Position numbers and translations under genes: made by a program | Shown here: positions 7,973 through 17,078 of the stretch, piece by piece | Layout of the letters: the number at the start of each line of letters is the position of its first letter | Numbering within the stretch: position 1 is the first letter of the stretch | Assembly: GCA_002476905.1 (NCBI GenBank) | Contig: DLND01000157.1 | Coordinates: 1 to 39,335 of the forward strand | DNA length: 39,335 nucleotides | Reading direction: 5' to 3' | Source: Flavobacteriales bacterium UBA7519 | GTDB taxonomy: Bacteria; Bacteroidota; Bacteroidia; Flavobacteriales; Weeksellaceae | Notes under the pieces: generated by a model | Told to the model about the DNA's origin: nothing | The model's database searches: none | What the model saw: the letters and a program-made list of their open reading frames with translations, nothing else

Positions 7973-9481
7973 ATGTTAAATTTCATCAAGAAAAATATTG
8001 CTCTTATTTGGGCAAAAAAACATACCGAAAAATCCAAGAGGTTTAAAAGCAATGCAATTCAGAATCAGCAAGAATTGCTTTTAGATTTAGTCAAAACAGC
8101 GGAGAAAACATTATTTGGAAGAGAACATCAATTTGAATCGATAAAAACAATTGAAGATTTCCAAAAGAATGTTCCTGTTGCAGATTACGAAGATCTGAAA
8201 CCATACATAGAGAAAGTCAAAAAAGGACAATCCAAAATTCTTTGGCCAGACTTGCCAGAATATTTTGCAAAAACCTCTGGAACAACTTCCGGTTCCAAAT
8301 ATATTCCGATTTCTAAAGAAGCAATGCCTTTTCAGGTCGCAGCAGCTCAAAGTGCAATTTTTCATTACATCGAGAAAAAAAATAATGCAGATTTTGTTGG
8401 TGGAAAAATGATTTTCCTGCAAGGTTCTCCGGAATTAGAAGAAGTCAATGGTGTAAAAACTGGAAGACTTTCAGGAATTGTCGCTCATCACATTCCAAAT
8501 TATCTTCAGAAAAATAGATTGCCAAGCTGGGAAACCAACTGCATCGAAGATTGGGAAACCAAAGTTGATAAAATCGTAGAAGAAACCGAGAATGAAAATA
8601 TGACTTTGATTTCCGGAATTCCGCCTTGGTTAATAATGTATTTCGAAAAGCTGATTGATAAACAGGGCAAAAAAATCACACAGATCTTTCCCAATCTTCA
8701 ATTAATCATTACGGGCGGAGTTAACTACGAACCTTATCGTGAGAAGATGAATGAATTGCTGGGGAAACCTGTTGATATTGTTCAGACTTTTCCAGCTTCG
8801 GAAGGTTTCTTTGCATTTCAGGATGATTATACAAAAGATGGATTATTACTATTAACCAACCACGGGATTTTCTACGAATTTATTCCACTCGAACAATACG
8901 GTAAACCAAATGCAGAAAGATTGACATTAAAAGATGTTGAACTTAATAAAGATTACGCATTGATTCTAACCACCAATTCTGGCCTTTGGGCCTATTCCAT
9001 TGGAGATGTTGTAAGATTCATTGATAAAAATCCTTACCGTATTTTAGTTTCCGGAAGAACGAAGCATTTTACTTCCGCTTTTGGAGAACACGTGATTGCT
9101 TTTGAGGTGGAAGAAGCTTTGAAAGCTACGGTTGAAAAATTTCCTGCTCAGATTACAGAATTTCATCTTGCACCAGAAGTTAATCCAACGGAAGGATTGC
9201 CTTACCACGAATGGTTTATAGAATTTGAAAAAGAACCTGAAAATTTTGAAGGCTTCAAATCTGAATTGGATTTGCAACTCAGACAACGGAATACTTATTA
9301 CGATGATTTGATTTCCGGAAATATTCTGCAACCGCTAGTTATTACAAAATTGAAGAAAAATGCTTTTCAGGATTATGCTAAATCTGAAGGGAAATTAGGT
9401 GGTCAAAATAAAATTCCGCGCTTGGCAAATGATAGAAAAATCGGCGATTTTTTGTCTGAGTTTAGATTGCAGCGGGATTAA
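7973..9481 (+). CDS. GH3 auxin-responsive promoter family protein
   Basis: Protein of 502 residues in the GH3/acyl-adenylate superfamily; plant members conjugate amino acids to acyl hormones after adenylation. It shows the nucleotide-binding segment TSGTTSGSKYIPIS (about 104-117), a YEPYREKMNELLG stretch, and the C-terminal motif YRILVSGRTKHFTSAFGEHV. A TTG start at 7958 is possible, but ATG at 7973 (MLNFIKKNIALIW) agrees with what I recall of relatives. The bacterial substrate is unknown and neighbours give no clue. Confidence 0.85.
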   Translation: MLNFIKKNIALIWAKKHTEKSKRFKSNAIQNQQELLLDLVKTAEKTLFGREHQFESIKTIEDFQKNVPVADYEDLKPYIEKVKKGQSKILWPDLPEYFAKTSGTTSGSKYIPISKEAMPFQVAAAQSAIFHYIEKKNNADFVGGKMIFLQGSPELEEVNGVKTGRLSGIVAHHIPNYLQKNRLPSWETNCIEDWETKVDKIVEETENENMTLISGIPPWLIMYFEKLIDKQGKKITQIFPNLQLIITGGVNYEPYREKMNELLGKPVDIVQTFPASEGFFAFQDDYTKDGLLLLTNHGIFYEFIPLEQYGKPNAERLTLKDVELNKDYALILTTNSGLWAYSIGDVVRFIDKNPYRILVSGRTKHFTSAFGEHVIAFEVEEALKATVEKFPAQITEFHLAPEVNPTEGLPYHEWFIEFEKEPENFEGFKSELDLQLRQRNTYYDDLISGNILQPLVITKLKKNAFQDYAKSEGKLGGQNKIPRLANDRKIGDFLSEFRLQRD

Positions 9482-9542
9482 GCTCTTAAAAAATTATGGC
9501 TTTATGTGGAAGTAATTGGTGTACAAGGAGTACTTTTGCATA

Positions 9543-10778
9543 ATGTTTTCTTTTACACCACTTCGAGTTTTAAAAAATATAGAATTTCGTCATCTTCTTA
9601 CAGGAAGATTTTTTCTTATCATCGCTTTCAGGATGCTCGCAACCTTGCTTGGTTGGTGGGTTTATCAGTTGACAAAAGATCCTTTTTCTATTGGTTTGAT
9701 TGGTCTTTCTGAGGTGGTTCCTGCGGTTTCCTGTGCGCTTTACGCTGGTCATATTATCGATATGAATGAGAAGAAAAAACTGCTTTTGATATGTAATTAT
9801 GCTTATGTGATTCTGATAAGTTTGCTTCTAATTCCGGCTTTTTTTGGTCACCGGATGCATTTTACAGGCCACGAGATTACTTATTTTATTTATGCTGTGA
9901 TTTTCTTTACAGGAATCTGCCGTTCTTTTCTCGGGCCGCTTGTTCCTGCGATGATTCCTCGAATTGTAAAACAGGAAAATCTGCCTTATGCTGTGACGCT
10001 GAATCAGGCAACGTATCTGATCGCATCGGTTTCTGGTCACGCTTTAGGTGGATTTTTGATTGCTTTGATTAGTATCAAATGGACTTTGGTTGTGATTATA
10101 TCGAGTATGGCCATTGCTTCTTTGTTTTTCTGGACTGTAAACCAACAACAGTCTGAGAATAAGAAAAAAGACGTGAAAGTTTTCGAAAGTATGAAAGAAG
10201 GTTTGGCTTATATCTATAGAACTAAAGAAATTCTTGGTGCTCAAATGCTGGATATGTTTGCAGTTCTTTTTGGTGGAGCTGTGGCGATGATTCCGGTTTT
10301 TGCAAGCGATATTCTGAAGGTTGGTTCCGAAGGTTTTGGTCTTCTGAATGCAGCGTCTGATATCGGTTCTATGATAATCATTATTATATTGTCATTAGTT
10401 CCATTAAGAAAAAATCAAGGTAAAATTCTTCTTTTTGTGGCGGCTGGTTTCGGATTGTGTAATATCGGTTTTGGATTATCTAAATTGTACTGGCTGTCGT
10501 TTGCATTCTTGGTTTTAAGCGGAATGTTAGACGGAATAAGTGTTGTGATTAGAGGAACAATTGTCCAGTTGAAAACACCTGAAGAAATCCGAGGAAGAGT
10601 TCTGAGTGTGAATTCGATTTTCATAATGTCGAGTAATGAATTGGGACAGTTTGAAAGTGGATTGACAGCAAAACTGATGGGTGTTGTTCGCTCGGTAGTT
10701 TTTGGTGGAACAATGACGGTTTTGACGGCGTTGTTTATCGGAGCGACTTCTAAGAAGTTGAGGAAGATGGAGTATTAA
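9543..10778 (+). CDS. Major facilitator superfamily transporter (MFS_3, EntS-like)
   Basis: Membrane protein of 411 residues with about 12 hydrophobic segments, in the MFS subgroup that includes enterobactin exporter EntS and macrolide exporters. The early segment RHLLTGRFFLIIAFRMLAT and the loop IDMNEKKKLL between TM2 and TM3 fit the family. I chose ATG 9543 (MFSFTPLRVLKN) over TTG 9516. Substrate unknown. The stop codon is only 3 bases from the stop of the convergent toxin gene. Confidence 0.85.
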   Translation: MFSFTPLRVLKNIEFRHLLTGRFFLIIAFRMLATLLGWWVYQLTKDPFSIGLIGLSEVVPAVSCALYAGHIIDMNEKKKLLLICNYAYVILISLLLIPAFFGHRMHFTGHEITYFIYAVIFFTGICRSFLGPLVPAMIPRIVKQENLPYAVTLNQATYLIASVSGHALGGFLIALISIKWTLVVIISSMAIASLFFWTVNQQQSENKKKDVKVFESMKEGLAYIYRTKEILGAQMLDMFAVLFGGAVAMIPVFASDILKVGSEGFGLLNAASDIGSMIIIIILSLVPLRKNQGKILLFVAAGFGLCNIGFGLSKLYWLSFAFLVLSGMLDGISVVIRGTIVQLKTPEEIRGRVLSVNSIFIMSSNELGQFESGLTAKLMGVVRSVVFGGTMTVLTALFIGATSKKLRKMEY

Positions 10779-10781
10779 TTT

Positions 10782-11039
10782 TTAATAATGACCTTTTAGG
10801 GATTCGATGTAAATTATTTCGTCAATTACCTCGTAGACAATTCTGTGCTCTAAATTGATTCTTCTGCTCCAAGATCCTGTCAAACTGTATTTTAAAGGTT
10901 CTGGTTTGCCAATTCCTTCGAAAGGATTTTCTTGAATACTTTTTAAAATGTCGGAAATTTTCTTTTGAATTAATTTGTTTCCAGACTTCTTCCAAAACAC
11001 CAAATCCTTTTCAGCTTGTTTGGTAAATGCTATTTCCAT
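10782..11039 (-). CDS. YoeB/Txe-family toxin (mRNA interferase)
   Basis: Protein of 85 residues, as for YoeB, a RelE-fold toxin that cuts mRNA on the ribosome. Key residues align with E. coli YoeB: Glu47 in GKPEPLK, Arg66 in EHRIVYEV, and the C-terminal His84-Tyr85 (E. coli Glu46, Arg65, His83-Tyr84). WSRRIN is also conserved. It overlaps the antitoxin gene by 10 bases and follows it, the usual order. All catalytic residues are present, so the toxin is probably active. Confidence 0.92.
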   Translation of the reverse strand: MEIAFTKQAEKDLVFWKKSGNKLIQKKISDILKSIQENPFEGIGKPEPLKYSLTGSWSRRINLEHRIVYEVIDEIIYIESLKGHY

Positions 11040-11218
11040 ATATCGTCCAAAGCAATTTTTTTTGTTTCACCTTTGGATATCTCTTGTCTTGATTTTTTAA
11101 TCTTTTTCACAAAATTTTTATCGTAAGGTTCCTCAATAAAATCTACTTCAATCGCCTTAAGAATGGTTTTGATTTTGTCCAGTTCTTTTTTGTTTTTTGG
11201 ATTAATAGTAATTGTCAT
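11030..11218 (-). CDS. Small antitoxin, DUF2683-like
   Basis: Acidic-basic protein of 62 residues directly upstream of, and overlapping, the YoeB-type toxin, so it is very likely the cognate antitoxin. It starts MTITINPKNKKELDKIKTIL, a short beta strand and helix as in DUF2683-type antitoxins, and ends in a charged helix that could wrap the toxin. It does not resemble YefM/Phd, the classical YoeB partner. Family assignment is from memory of sequence style and moderate. Confidence 0.75.
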   Translation of the reverse strand: MTITINPKNKKELDKIKTILKAIEVDFIEEPYDKNFVKKIKKSRQEISKGETKKIALDDIWK

Positions 11219-11251
11219 CTTGAAATTTTTATTAAAATTAATAAAAATATT

Positions 11252-12634
11252 TTATATCAAACTTCTGATTTTCGCAATCATATCATCGCCCAATTTATCG
11301 GCTTCTTCCTGAGACAAAGCTTCGGTATAAATCCTGATAATCGGTTCTGTATTAGATTTTCTCAAGTGAACCCAGTTTTCAGCAAAATCGATTTTCACAC
11401 CATCAACGGTCGAAATGTCTTCATTTTTAAATTCGTCCTGAACTTTCACAAGCAAAGCATCCACATCAATTTCCGGAGTCAATTCGATTTTCTTTTTGCC
11501 CATAAAATAAGCCGGATAACCTGCTCTCAGTTCGGAAACTGTTTTATTTTCTTTGGCTAAGTGTGTTAAAAATAATGCAACACCAACCAAAGAATCTCTT
11601 CCGTAATGCAATTCTGGATAGATGATTCCACCGTTTCCTTCACCACCTATTACGGCATTTTTTTCTTTCATTAGATTAACAACATTCACTTCTCCAACAG
11701 CACTTGCAAAATATTCTGAATCTAAGTTTTTCGCAACATCTCTCAAAGCTCGACTAGAAGAAAGATTGGAAATAGCAGCTCCTTTTTTATTTTTCAAAAG
11801 GTAATCTGCAACGGCAACCAAAGTATATTCTTCGCCAAACATTTCGCCTTTTTCATCAATCAAAGCCAATCTGTCAACATCTGGATCCACTACGATTCCC
11901 ATATCTGCGCCTTCTTTTTTAACCAATTCGCAGATGTCGCCAAGGTGTTCTTTCAAAGGTTCAGGATTGTGTGGGAAATGTCCGGTTGGTTCGCAGTATA
12001 ACTTCACAACTTCCACGCCCAATTTCTCCAAAAGTGGTGGAATAGAAATCCCTCCAGTAGAGTTAACCGCATCCAAGACTACTTTGAATTTCTTAGCTTT
12101 TATCGCTTCAACATCAACCGTTGGTAATTCCAAAATCTTCTGAATATGAATATCAAAACCATCTTCTCTTGTTTCATATTTTCCTAAATCATCAACTTCC
12201 GCATAATTGAAATCTTCATTTTCCGCCAAAGTCAGAACTTCTGCACCATTTTCTCCGCTGATGAATTCGCCTTTGTCATTCAATAATTTTAGGGCATTCC
12301 ACTGTTTTGGATTGTGAGAAGCTGTTAGGATAATTCCGCCATCAGCATTCAGTTCAGGAACCATCACTTCAACAGTTGGCGTTGTAGAAAGACCTAAGTC
12401 AATAACATCGATTCCGAGACCTTGCAAAGTTGCAGCGACCAAAGAAGAAACCATTTGACCAGAGATTCTTGCGTCACGACCGATAACCAAGGTCAAATCT
12501 TTTTTATTTTTATTGTTCTGAAGCCAAGTTCCGAATGCCGAAGCAAATTTTACTATATCAAGTGGAGTTAAGTTATCATTGACTTTTCCGCCAATGGTTC
12601 CTCGTATTCCTGAGATTGATTTTATTAAAGACAT
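11252..12634 (-). CDS. glmM: Phosphoglucosamine mutase
   Basis: Interconverts glucosamine-6-phosphate and glucosamine-1-phosphate for UDP-GlcNAc synthesis. The 460-residue alpha-D-phosphohexomutase has the phospho-serine loop TASHNP (Ser106), the metal loop DPDVDR, a sugar-binding GEGNGG segment, and the C-terminal phosphate loop RKSNTEPIIR. I chose the ATG giving MSLIKSISGIRGTIGGK rather than one eight codons earlier, because the conserved domain starts there. A general phosphohexomutase role cannot be excluded from sequence. Confidence 0.9.
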   Translation of the reverse strand: MSLIKSISGIRGTIGGKVNDNLTPLDIVKFASAFGTWLQNNKNKKDLTLVIGRDARISGQMVSSLVAATLQGLGIDVIDLGLSTTPTVEVMVPELNADGGIILTASHNPKQWNALKLLNDKGEFISGENGAEVLTLAENEDFNYAEVDDLGKYETREDGFDIHIQKILELPTVDVEAIKAKKFKVVLDAVNSTGGISIPPLLEKLGVEVVKLYCEPTGHFPHNPEPLKEHLGDICELVKKEGADMGIVVDPDVDRLALIDEKGEMFGEEYTLVAVADYLLKNKKGAAISNLSSSRALRDVAKNLDSEYFASAVGEVNVVNLMKEKNAVIGGEGNGGIIYPELHYGRDSLVGVALFLTHLAKENKTVSELRAGYPAYFMGKKKIELTPEIDVDALLVKVQDEFKNEDISTVDGVKIDFAENWVHLRKSNTEPIIRIYTEALSQEEADKLGDDMIAKIRSLI

Positions 12635-12717
12635 GTTCTTATTTTTAAGGTTTGACAAAAATACGATAATATCATTTCCGTTAGAAAATAAAACTATTAT
12701 ATATTAACGATATTAAT

Positions 12718-12861
12718 TTAAGAACATCCACAATCAGGCCCGCAGTTCTTCCCATTGTCTTTCTTAGAAAATGTTTTTGTTATTTTTCTGACAATTGCAT
12801 ATAAAGATGTCAGAACCAAAAGTCCGATAATCACATATTGTAGTATAAGTGTACTGTCCAT
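12718..12861 (-). CDS. FeoB-associated Cys-rich membrane protein
   Basis: A 47-residue protein starting MDSTLILQYVIIGLLVLTS: one membrane helix (about 5-24), a basic stretch (RKITKTFSKK), then a Cys-rich tail NCGPDCGCS with three Cys. It lies 6 bases after feoB on the same strand. This layout is known in Bacteroidota, where the small protein is presumed to assist ferrous iron import, much as FeoC does in enterobacteria. The Cys residues could bind iron or an iron-sulfur cluster (inference). Confidence 0.85.
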   Translation of the reverse strand: MDSTLILQYVIIGLLVLTSLYAIVRKITKTFSKKDNGKNCGPDCGCS

Positions 12862-12867
12862 TTTTTA

Positions 12868-14904
12868 TTATTTAAGAATCTGAAAAACAATTAGCGCAGA
12901 AAAATAGGCCAGCAATGTCATTGAAACGGTTTGTAACATTGTCCATTTCAAACTTTTTGTCTCTCTGTAAACAACCGCAATGGTAGAAATACATTGCATC
13001 GCAAAAGCATAAAAAAGTAAAATCGAAACGCCTGTTGCAAAACTGAACACTTTTTCACCATTGGGATGAACATCTAATCTCATTTTTTCGATGAGTTTTC
13101 CTTCTGGTGCTTCATCATCCAAACTGTAAAGTGTTGATAATGTTCCTACGAAAACCTCTCTCGCTGCAAAACTTGTCAGAATTCCGATGCCCATTTTCCA
13201 ATCGTAACCGAGTGGCGCAATTGCTGGCTCCATGGTTCTACCAATTCTTCCAAGATAGGAATGGTCAAGGGAAGATTCTGTTGCCAAAATTTCATCTTTA
13301 TGCTGCGGCGGACCAAAATAACTCAAAGCCCAAAGAATAATACTGACTGTGAAAATCACTTTTCCTGCTCCCGAAATAAATTCCCAGACTTTACCCAAAA
13401 CCAATTTGAAATCATATCCGAACAATGGCATTTTGTAAGTTGGCAAATCCATTACCAAAAAACTCTTGATTTTGGTTTTGATGAAACTTTTCAATATAAA
13501 TGATGAAAATAAAGCCATCAAAAATCCAATCAAATACATTATCATCAAGGCGATTGCTCTGTATTTGATTCCATAAAAATTTTCGTCAGGAATAATCAAT
13601 CCGATAATAATACTGTAAATCGGAAGTCTCGCAGAACACGTCATAAAAGGCGTTACAAGAATTGTAATCAATCTTTCTTTGACGTTCTCGATGTTTCTGG
13701 TGGACATAATCGCAGGAATGGCACAAGCTGTTCCGGAAACTAACGGAACGATACTTTTTCCATTCAGCCCAAAAGGTCTCAGCATTCTGTCCATCAGGAA
13801 AACAACTCTTGCCATATATCCCGAATCTTCCAAAAGATAAAGGAAATACAAAAGAATTCCGATTTGTGGTGCAAAAACCAAAATCCCACCGATTCCCGGA
13901 ATAATTCCGCTGGAAACCAAAGAATTGATTGGCCCTTCCGGCAGATGATCCGCTGAAAATGCAGACAGCCAGGTGAAGAAATCTTCAATCCAGCTCATCG
14001 GATATTCGGCAAGGAAAAAAACACTTTGGAAGATTAGTAATAAAATAAGAAGGAAAATAATGTAACCCCAGAATTTATGAACCAAAATCTTGTCTAGTTT
14101 TTCTGTCAACAATTCTTTTAATTGAGGTTTTTTTTCGGTAATCTGAGCAGTGATTTTATCAATATTCTGATATCTCCTTACGGTTTCAGTAATCTGCAGA
14201 CGTTTTGGAACACTACATTTTGAATCTTCCTGAGTAATAATCTCGTGGATATTTTCAATTTTTCCGAGATAAGTATCTGCGGCCAGAAGTGTCCAGATTT
14301 TATAAAGATTTTTTTCCGAAGTATTAGATGAAACCTTGTAAACCAAAGCTTTTTGCTCCAGCGGAATCTCGAAAGAATTATTATCAGATACTTTAAACTG
14401 GTTACTGAAAACAGCTTCACGCACGGTTTCTATTCCCAGATTTTGTTTGGCATTGGTTTCAAATACCGGAATATTCAGTAGCTCGGATAATTTTTTTGTG
14501 TCAATGGTGATGCCACGTTTTTCTGCTTCGTCAATCTGATTCACAACCATTATCGCAGGTATTCCCAGATCCTGAATCTGCTGGAAAAGAAGCAGACTTC
14601 TTCTCATATTAATGGCATCAGCAATATAAACAACGCCAGAATAATTCTCCTGCTCCTGGATCAGGTATCTTGAAAAAATGGCTTCGTCTTCCGAAGTTGG
14701 ATAGATGCTGTACGAGCCGGGCAAATCGATAACCTCGATTTCTTCGTTTTTGTAAACATAATTTCCGGAATGGCTGGCAACCGTTACACCGGCATAATTT
14801 CCCGTTTTTTGTTTTCTGTTACAAAGGATATTGAAAAGTGTGGACTTTCCTACATTCGGATTTCCTACCAGTAAAATTTGCTTTTTTGCTTTCTTATGAA
14901 TCAT
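12868..14904 (-). CDS. feoB: Ferrous iron transport protein B
   Basis: Inner membrane Fe(II) transporter with an N-terminal GTPase, 678 residues. G motifs: GNPNVGKST (14-22), NYAGVTV, DLPGSYS and NQID. The C-terminal part has paired Gate-type segments, including VPLVSGTACAIPAIMSTR, where the Cys is conserved in many FeoB proteins. It overlaps feoA by 4 bases (ATGA) and precedes the small Cys-rich gene, forming a feoA-feoB-Cys-rich operon. Confidence 0.97.
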   Translation of the reverse strand: MIHKKAKKQILLVGNPNVGKSTLFNILCNRKQKTGNYAGVTVASHSGNYVYKNEEIEVIDLPGSYSIYPTSEDEAIFSRYLIQEQENYSGVVYIADAINMRRSLLLFQQIQDLGIPAIMVVNQIDEAEKRGITIDTKKLSELLNIPVFETNAKQNLGIETVREAVFSNQFKVSDNNSFEIPLEQKALVYKVSSNTSEKNLYKIWTLLAADTYLGKIENIHEIITQEDSKCSVPKRLQITETVRRYQNIDKITAQITEKKPQLKELLTEKLDKILVHKFWGYIIFLLILLLIFQSVFFLAEYPMSWIEDFFTWLSAFSADHLPEGPINSLVSSGIIPGIGGILVFAPQIGILLYFLYLLEDSGYMARVVFLMDRMLRPFGLNGKSIVPLVSGTACAIPAIMSTRNIENVKERLITILVTPFMTCSARLPIYSIIIGLIIPDENFYGIKYRAIALMIMYLIGFLMALFSSFILKSFIKTKIKSFLVMDLPTYKMPLFGYDFKLVLGKVWEFISGAGKVIFTVSIILWALSYFGPPQHKDEILATESSLDHSYLGRIGRTMEPAIAPLGYDWKMGIGILTSFAAREVFVGTLSTLYSLDDEAPEGKLIEKMRLDVHPNGEKVFSFATGVSILLFYAFAMQCISTIAVVYRETKSLKWTMLQTVSMTLLAYFSALIVFQILK

Positions 14905-15155
14905 TCTGATACTTCTACCTGTATGAATCTTGCTTCTGCCTCTCTTAGGGCAATTCTGGTTTTCTCAGAGCCGTACTCTAAGTAAAGCGGTCCACCGAAA
15001 GGCGCCTGATAAAGGATTTTGAAACTGGTTTCGGGAAGCAGTCCCATCTCAATTATTTTTGTCGGCATCTGAAGATTATCATTGTCATAGCCAATGATTT
15101 TTCCGGATTTATTTTTCGGAAAACAACAGAGCTTATCAATGTGCTTTTTTTGCAA
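14901..15155 (-). CDS. feoA: Ferrous iron transport protein A
   Basis: SH3-like FeoA domain of 84 residues that regulates FeoB. The core GKIIGYDNDNLQMPTKIIEMGLLPE is typical, with LREAEA near the end. The frame has no ATG before the conserved core; TTG at 15155 (MQKKHIDKLCCF) is the best start and is preceded by a -7 box. It is the first gene of the feo operon. The two adjacent Cys near the N-terminus are unusual. Confidence 0.9.
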   Translation of the reverse strand: MQKKHIDKLCCFPKNKSGKIIGYDNDNLQMPTKIIEMGLLPETSFKILYQAPFGGPLYLEYGSEKTRIALREAEARFIQVEVSE

Positions 15156-15175
15156 GACTTAAAAATTTTGGAATA

Positions 15176-15183
15176 CAAAGATA
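15176..15183 (-). promoter_or_regulatory. Probable -7 element of the feo operon
   Basis: TATCTTTG on the minus strand matches TAnnTTTG and ends 20 bases before the feoA TTG start. No TTG is found 19-23 bases upstream. I do not see a clear Fur box. Confidence 0.4.
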
Positions 15184-15220
15184 GCTTATTTTAAATAAAT
15201 CTAAATAAGATGTTGTCATA

Positions 15221-15248
15221 AAAAAACCGGAAACTAATTTCCGGTTTT
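15221..15248 (-). terminator. Terminator of the GLPGLI gene
   Basis: An 11-base-pair perfect stem (AAAACCGGAAA with TTTCCGGTTTT) around a 4-base loop, with a T run on the minus strand. It separates the GLPGLI gene from the feo operon. Confidence 0.9.
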
Positions 15249-15252
15249 ATAT

Positions 15253-16152
15253 TTATTTTTTCTTTTTGTCTTTTATGATTGGTAATTCAATCGGGTTATC
15301 ATTAGCATTAAAAAAATCTTTGTATGCTTGTTCTTGTTTTTTAACAGCATCAGCAACAGTCATATTCATTCCCGGAATATTCTTTGACATCATCTCTGGA
15401 TTCATTAAAGGTCTCATAGAAGAAAATGGGTCTTTTTTAAACTCATTGAATGTTTTTTCAAATTTTTCTCGTGGCATTTCTAGAGTTTTTCCTCCAGAGC
15501 CGGAAATTGTCTCGGCATAAGTGATATCAGAAAAGTTTTCTATTTTTTTATTTCCTTTCAGTTCCCAAGAATAATTTCCTCCATCGTCTTCAATCTTTAC
15601 AATCAAACCGGGTAATCCGTAGAATTTATAAGGTCCGTCTTGAAACGGAATATCTGTTGAGAACCAAGCTGTCCATTTTCTACCCCCGAATTCTGTCGTA
15701 GCTTTCTGAGTAGTGTAGGTTCCGATTTTCACTTTATCAGACAAAATACTCCAATTAAACTTTACATCTTCATTGTATGCAATGTTTTGAGGAGTAAATC
15801 CATTTGCTATTTTCTCCATATACTGAATTTTCATTTCGGGATAGAATTTATAAATTTTTTCGGAAAATTTTGGAGTTTTAAATGATTTGGAGATATCCTT
15901 AAAAACTCCCGCTTTTTGCATTGCTTCAACTTCAACTTTCAAAATAGAATCTTGTGCAACTAATGTAAAATCTCGATATAATGATTTGTCTTTAGTAATA
16001 TCCAAAGTTGTCATCACTTTTTCAATTTTCGCAGAATCTTTTTTAGGCTTGTAAGTCAGTTCGTAGAAAAAACGATTTGCTGTTTCCTGTGCAGATACCA
16101 TCAATCCTAATAGTAAAACCGGAAGAATGATTAGTTTTTTGAGAGATTTCAT
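15253..16152 (-). CDS. GLPGLI family protein
   Basis: Secreted protein of 299 residues with signal peptide MKSLKKLIILPVLLLGLMVSAQ. Near residue 180 it has the family motif in the form YKFYGLPGLIVKIED. The family (TIGR01200) is frequent in Bacteroidetes and its function is unknown; some members neighbour TonB-dependent receptors, though none is near here. The C-terminal third is Lys- and Pro-rich (DFFNANDNPIELPIIKDKKKK). Periplasmic or surface location is inferred from the signal peptide. Confidence 0.9.
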   Translation of the reverse strand: MKSLKKLIILPVLLLGLMVSAQETANRFFYELTYKPKKDSAKIEKVMTTLDITKDKSLYRDFTLVAQDSILKVEVEAMQKAGVFKDISKSFKTPKFSEKIYKFYPEMKIQYMEKIANGFTPQNIAYNEDVKFNWSILSDKVKIGTYTTQKATTEFGGRKWTAWFSTDIPFQDGPYKFYGLPGLIVKIEDDGGNYSWELKGNKKIENFSDITYAETISGSGGKTLEMPREKFEKTFNEFKKDPFSSMRPLMNPEMMSKNIPGMNMTVADAVKKQEQAYKDFFNANDNPIELPIIKDKKKK

Positions 16153-16205
16153 ATTTTGAATTTTTATTTACAATTAATTAGTACATCAATATCAAAAATG
16201 TTACA

Positions 16206-16958
16206 CTATTTGTGATACATTTTTTTAATCGATTCATTCATTGTGTTGTAAATTTTACGATGTTCTTCATCTTTAATTAATACTTCGTGCAGTTTCAACA
16301 CGCGTTCATCACCTCTTACAGCTGGCCCGGTCTGGGCAGATTTCGGTTCCAGATGATGAATTTTCTCCACAGTTTCATCAATCAAGGGAATAAAATAATT
16401 GAAATCTAAATCCTGAGAATCAGAAATTTCCTTTGCTCTTGCAAACAAGTGATTTACAAAGTTGCAAGCGAAAACGGCCGTTAAATGAATGTATTTTCTC
16501 TTTTCATAATCCGAAGTTTCAACATTTTCGGAAATGATTGAAGCTAATTCAAATAATGATTTTTCATCAATCTGATTTTCAGCTTCAATGAAAAAAGGAA
16601 TTTTAGAATATTCCAGGTTTTTGGTTTTTGAGAAAGTCTGCAAAGGATAAAAACTTGCTTTTCTATAATTGCCTTTCAAAATTTCCATAGGAAGCGAACC
16701 AGAAGTATGTGCAACTAAAGTATTTTCATTTTTAATTAATTCGGAAACATTTTCAACTGCAGAATCAGAAACTGCAATAATATAAAATTCTGCATCTTCC
16801 AATTGATCTGTTGAAAAAGGAATGTTGAATTCAGAAGAAATTTTTGATAATTCAACTTCATTTCGTCCAAAGATTTGACTGACTTTGATATTATTTTGAG
16901 TAAAAGCTTTTGCAAGATGATAGGCGACATTTCCCGAGCCGATGATAACTATTTTCAT
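16206..16958 (-). CDS. Rossmann-like and DUF2520 domain protein
   Basis: Soluble protein of 250 residues. The N-terminus is a dinucleotide-binding fold (MKIVIIGSGNVAYHLAKAF, GxGxxxxHL), followed by HTSGSLPME and YPLQTFSK, and a helical DUF2520 domain in the C-terminal half (HLTAVFACNFVNHLF, PLIDETVEKI, TGPAVRGDERV). It resembles NAD(P)-dependent reductases such as those acting on F420 or proline precursors. The substrate is unknown. It is divergent from the ECF sigma gene. Confidence 0.85.
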   Translation of the reverse strand: MKIVIIGSGNVAYHLAKAFTQNNIKVSQIFGRNEVELSKISSEFNIPFSTDQLEDAEFYIIAVSDSAVENVSELIKNENTLVAHTSGSLPMEILKGNYRKASFYPLQTFSKTKNLEYSKIPFFIEAENQIDEKSLFELASIISENVETSDYEKRKYIHLTAVFACNFVNHLFARAKEISDSQDLDFNYFIPLIDETVEKIHHLEPKSAQTGPAVRGDERVLKLHEVLIKDEEHRKIYNTMNESIKKMYHK

Positions 16959-17078
16959 CCAACAAAGATAAAGTTTTGACTAATTTTTAAACAGTTACGC
17001 TTAATATAAATTCAAAGAACATTCAAAAAAAAATTTAACTTTGGTCTTATTTTTTAATCAAAACAACGAAACATCTGA

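Noticed and set aside
14901..15252. Fur box upstream of feoA
   Set aside because: The region is AT-rich with only loose similarity to a Fur box; no convincing palindrome was seen.
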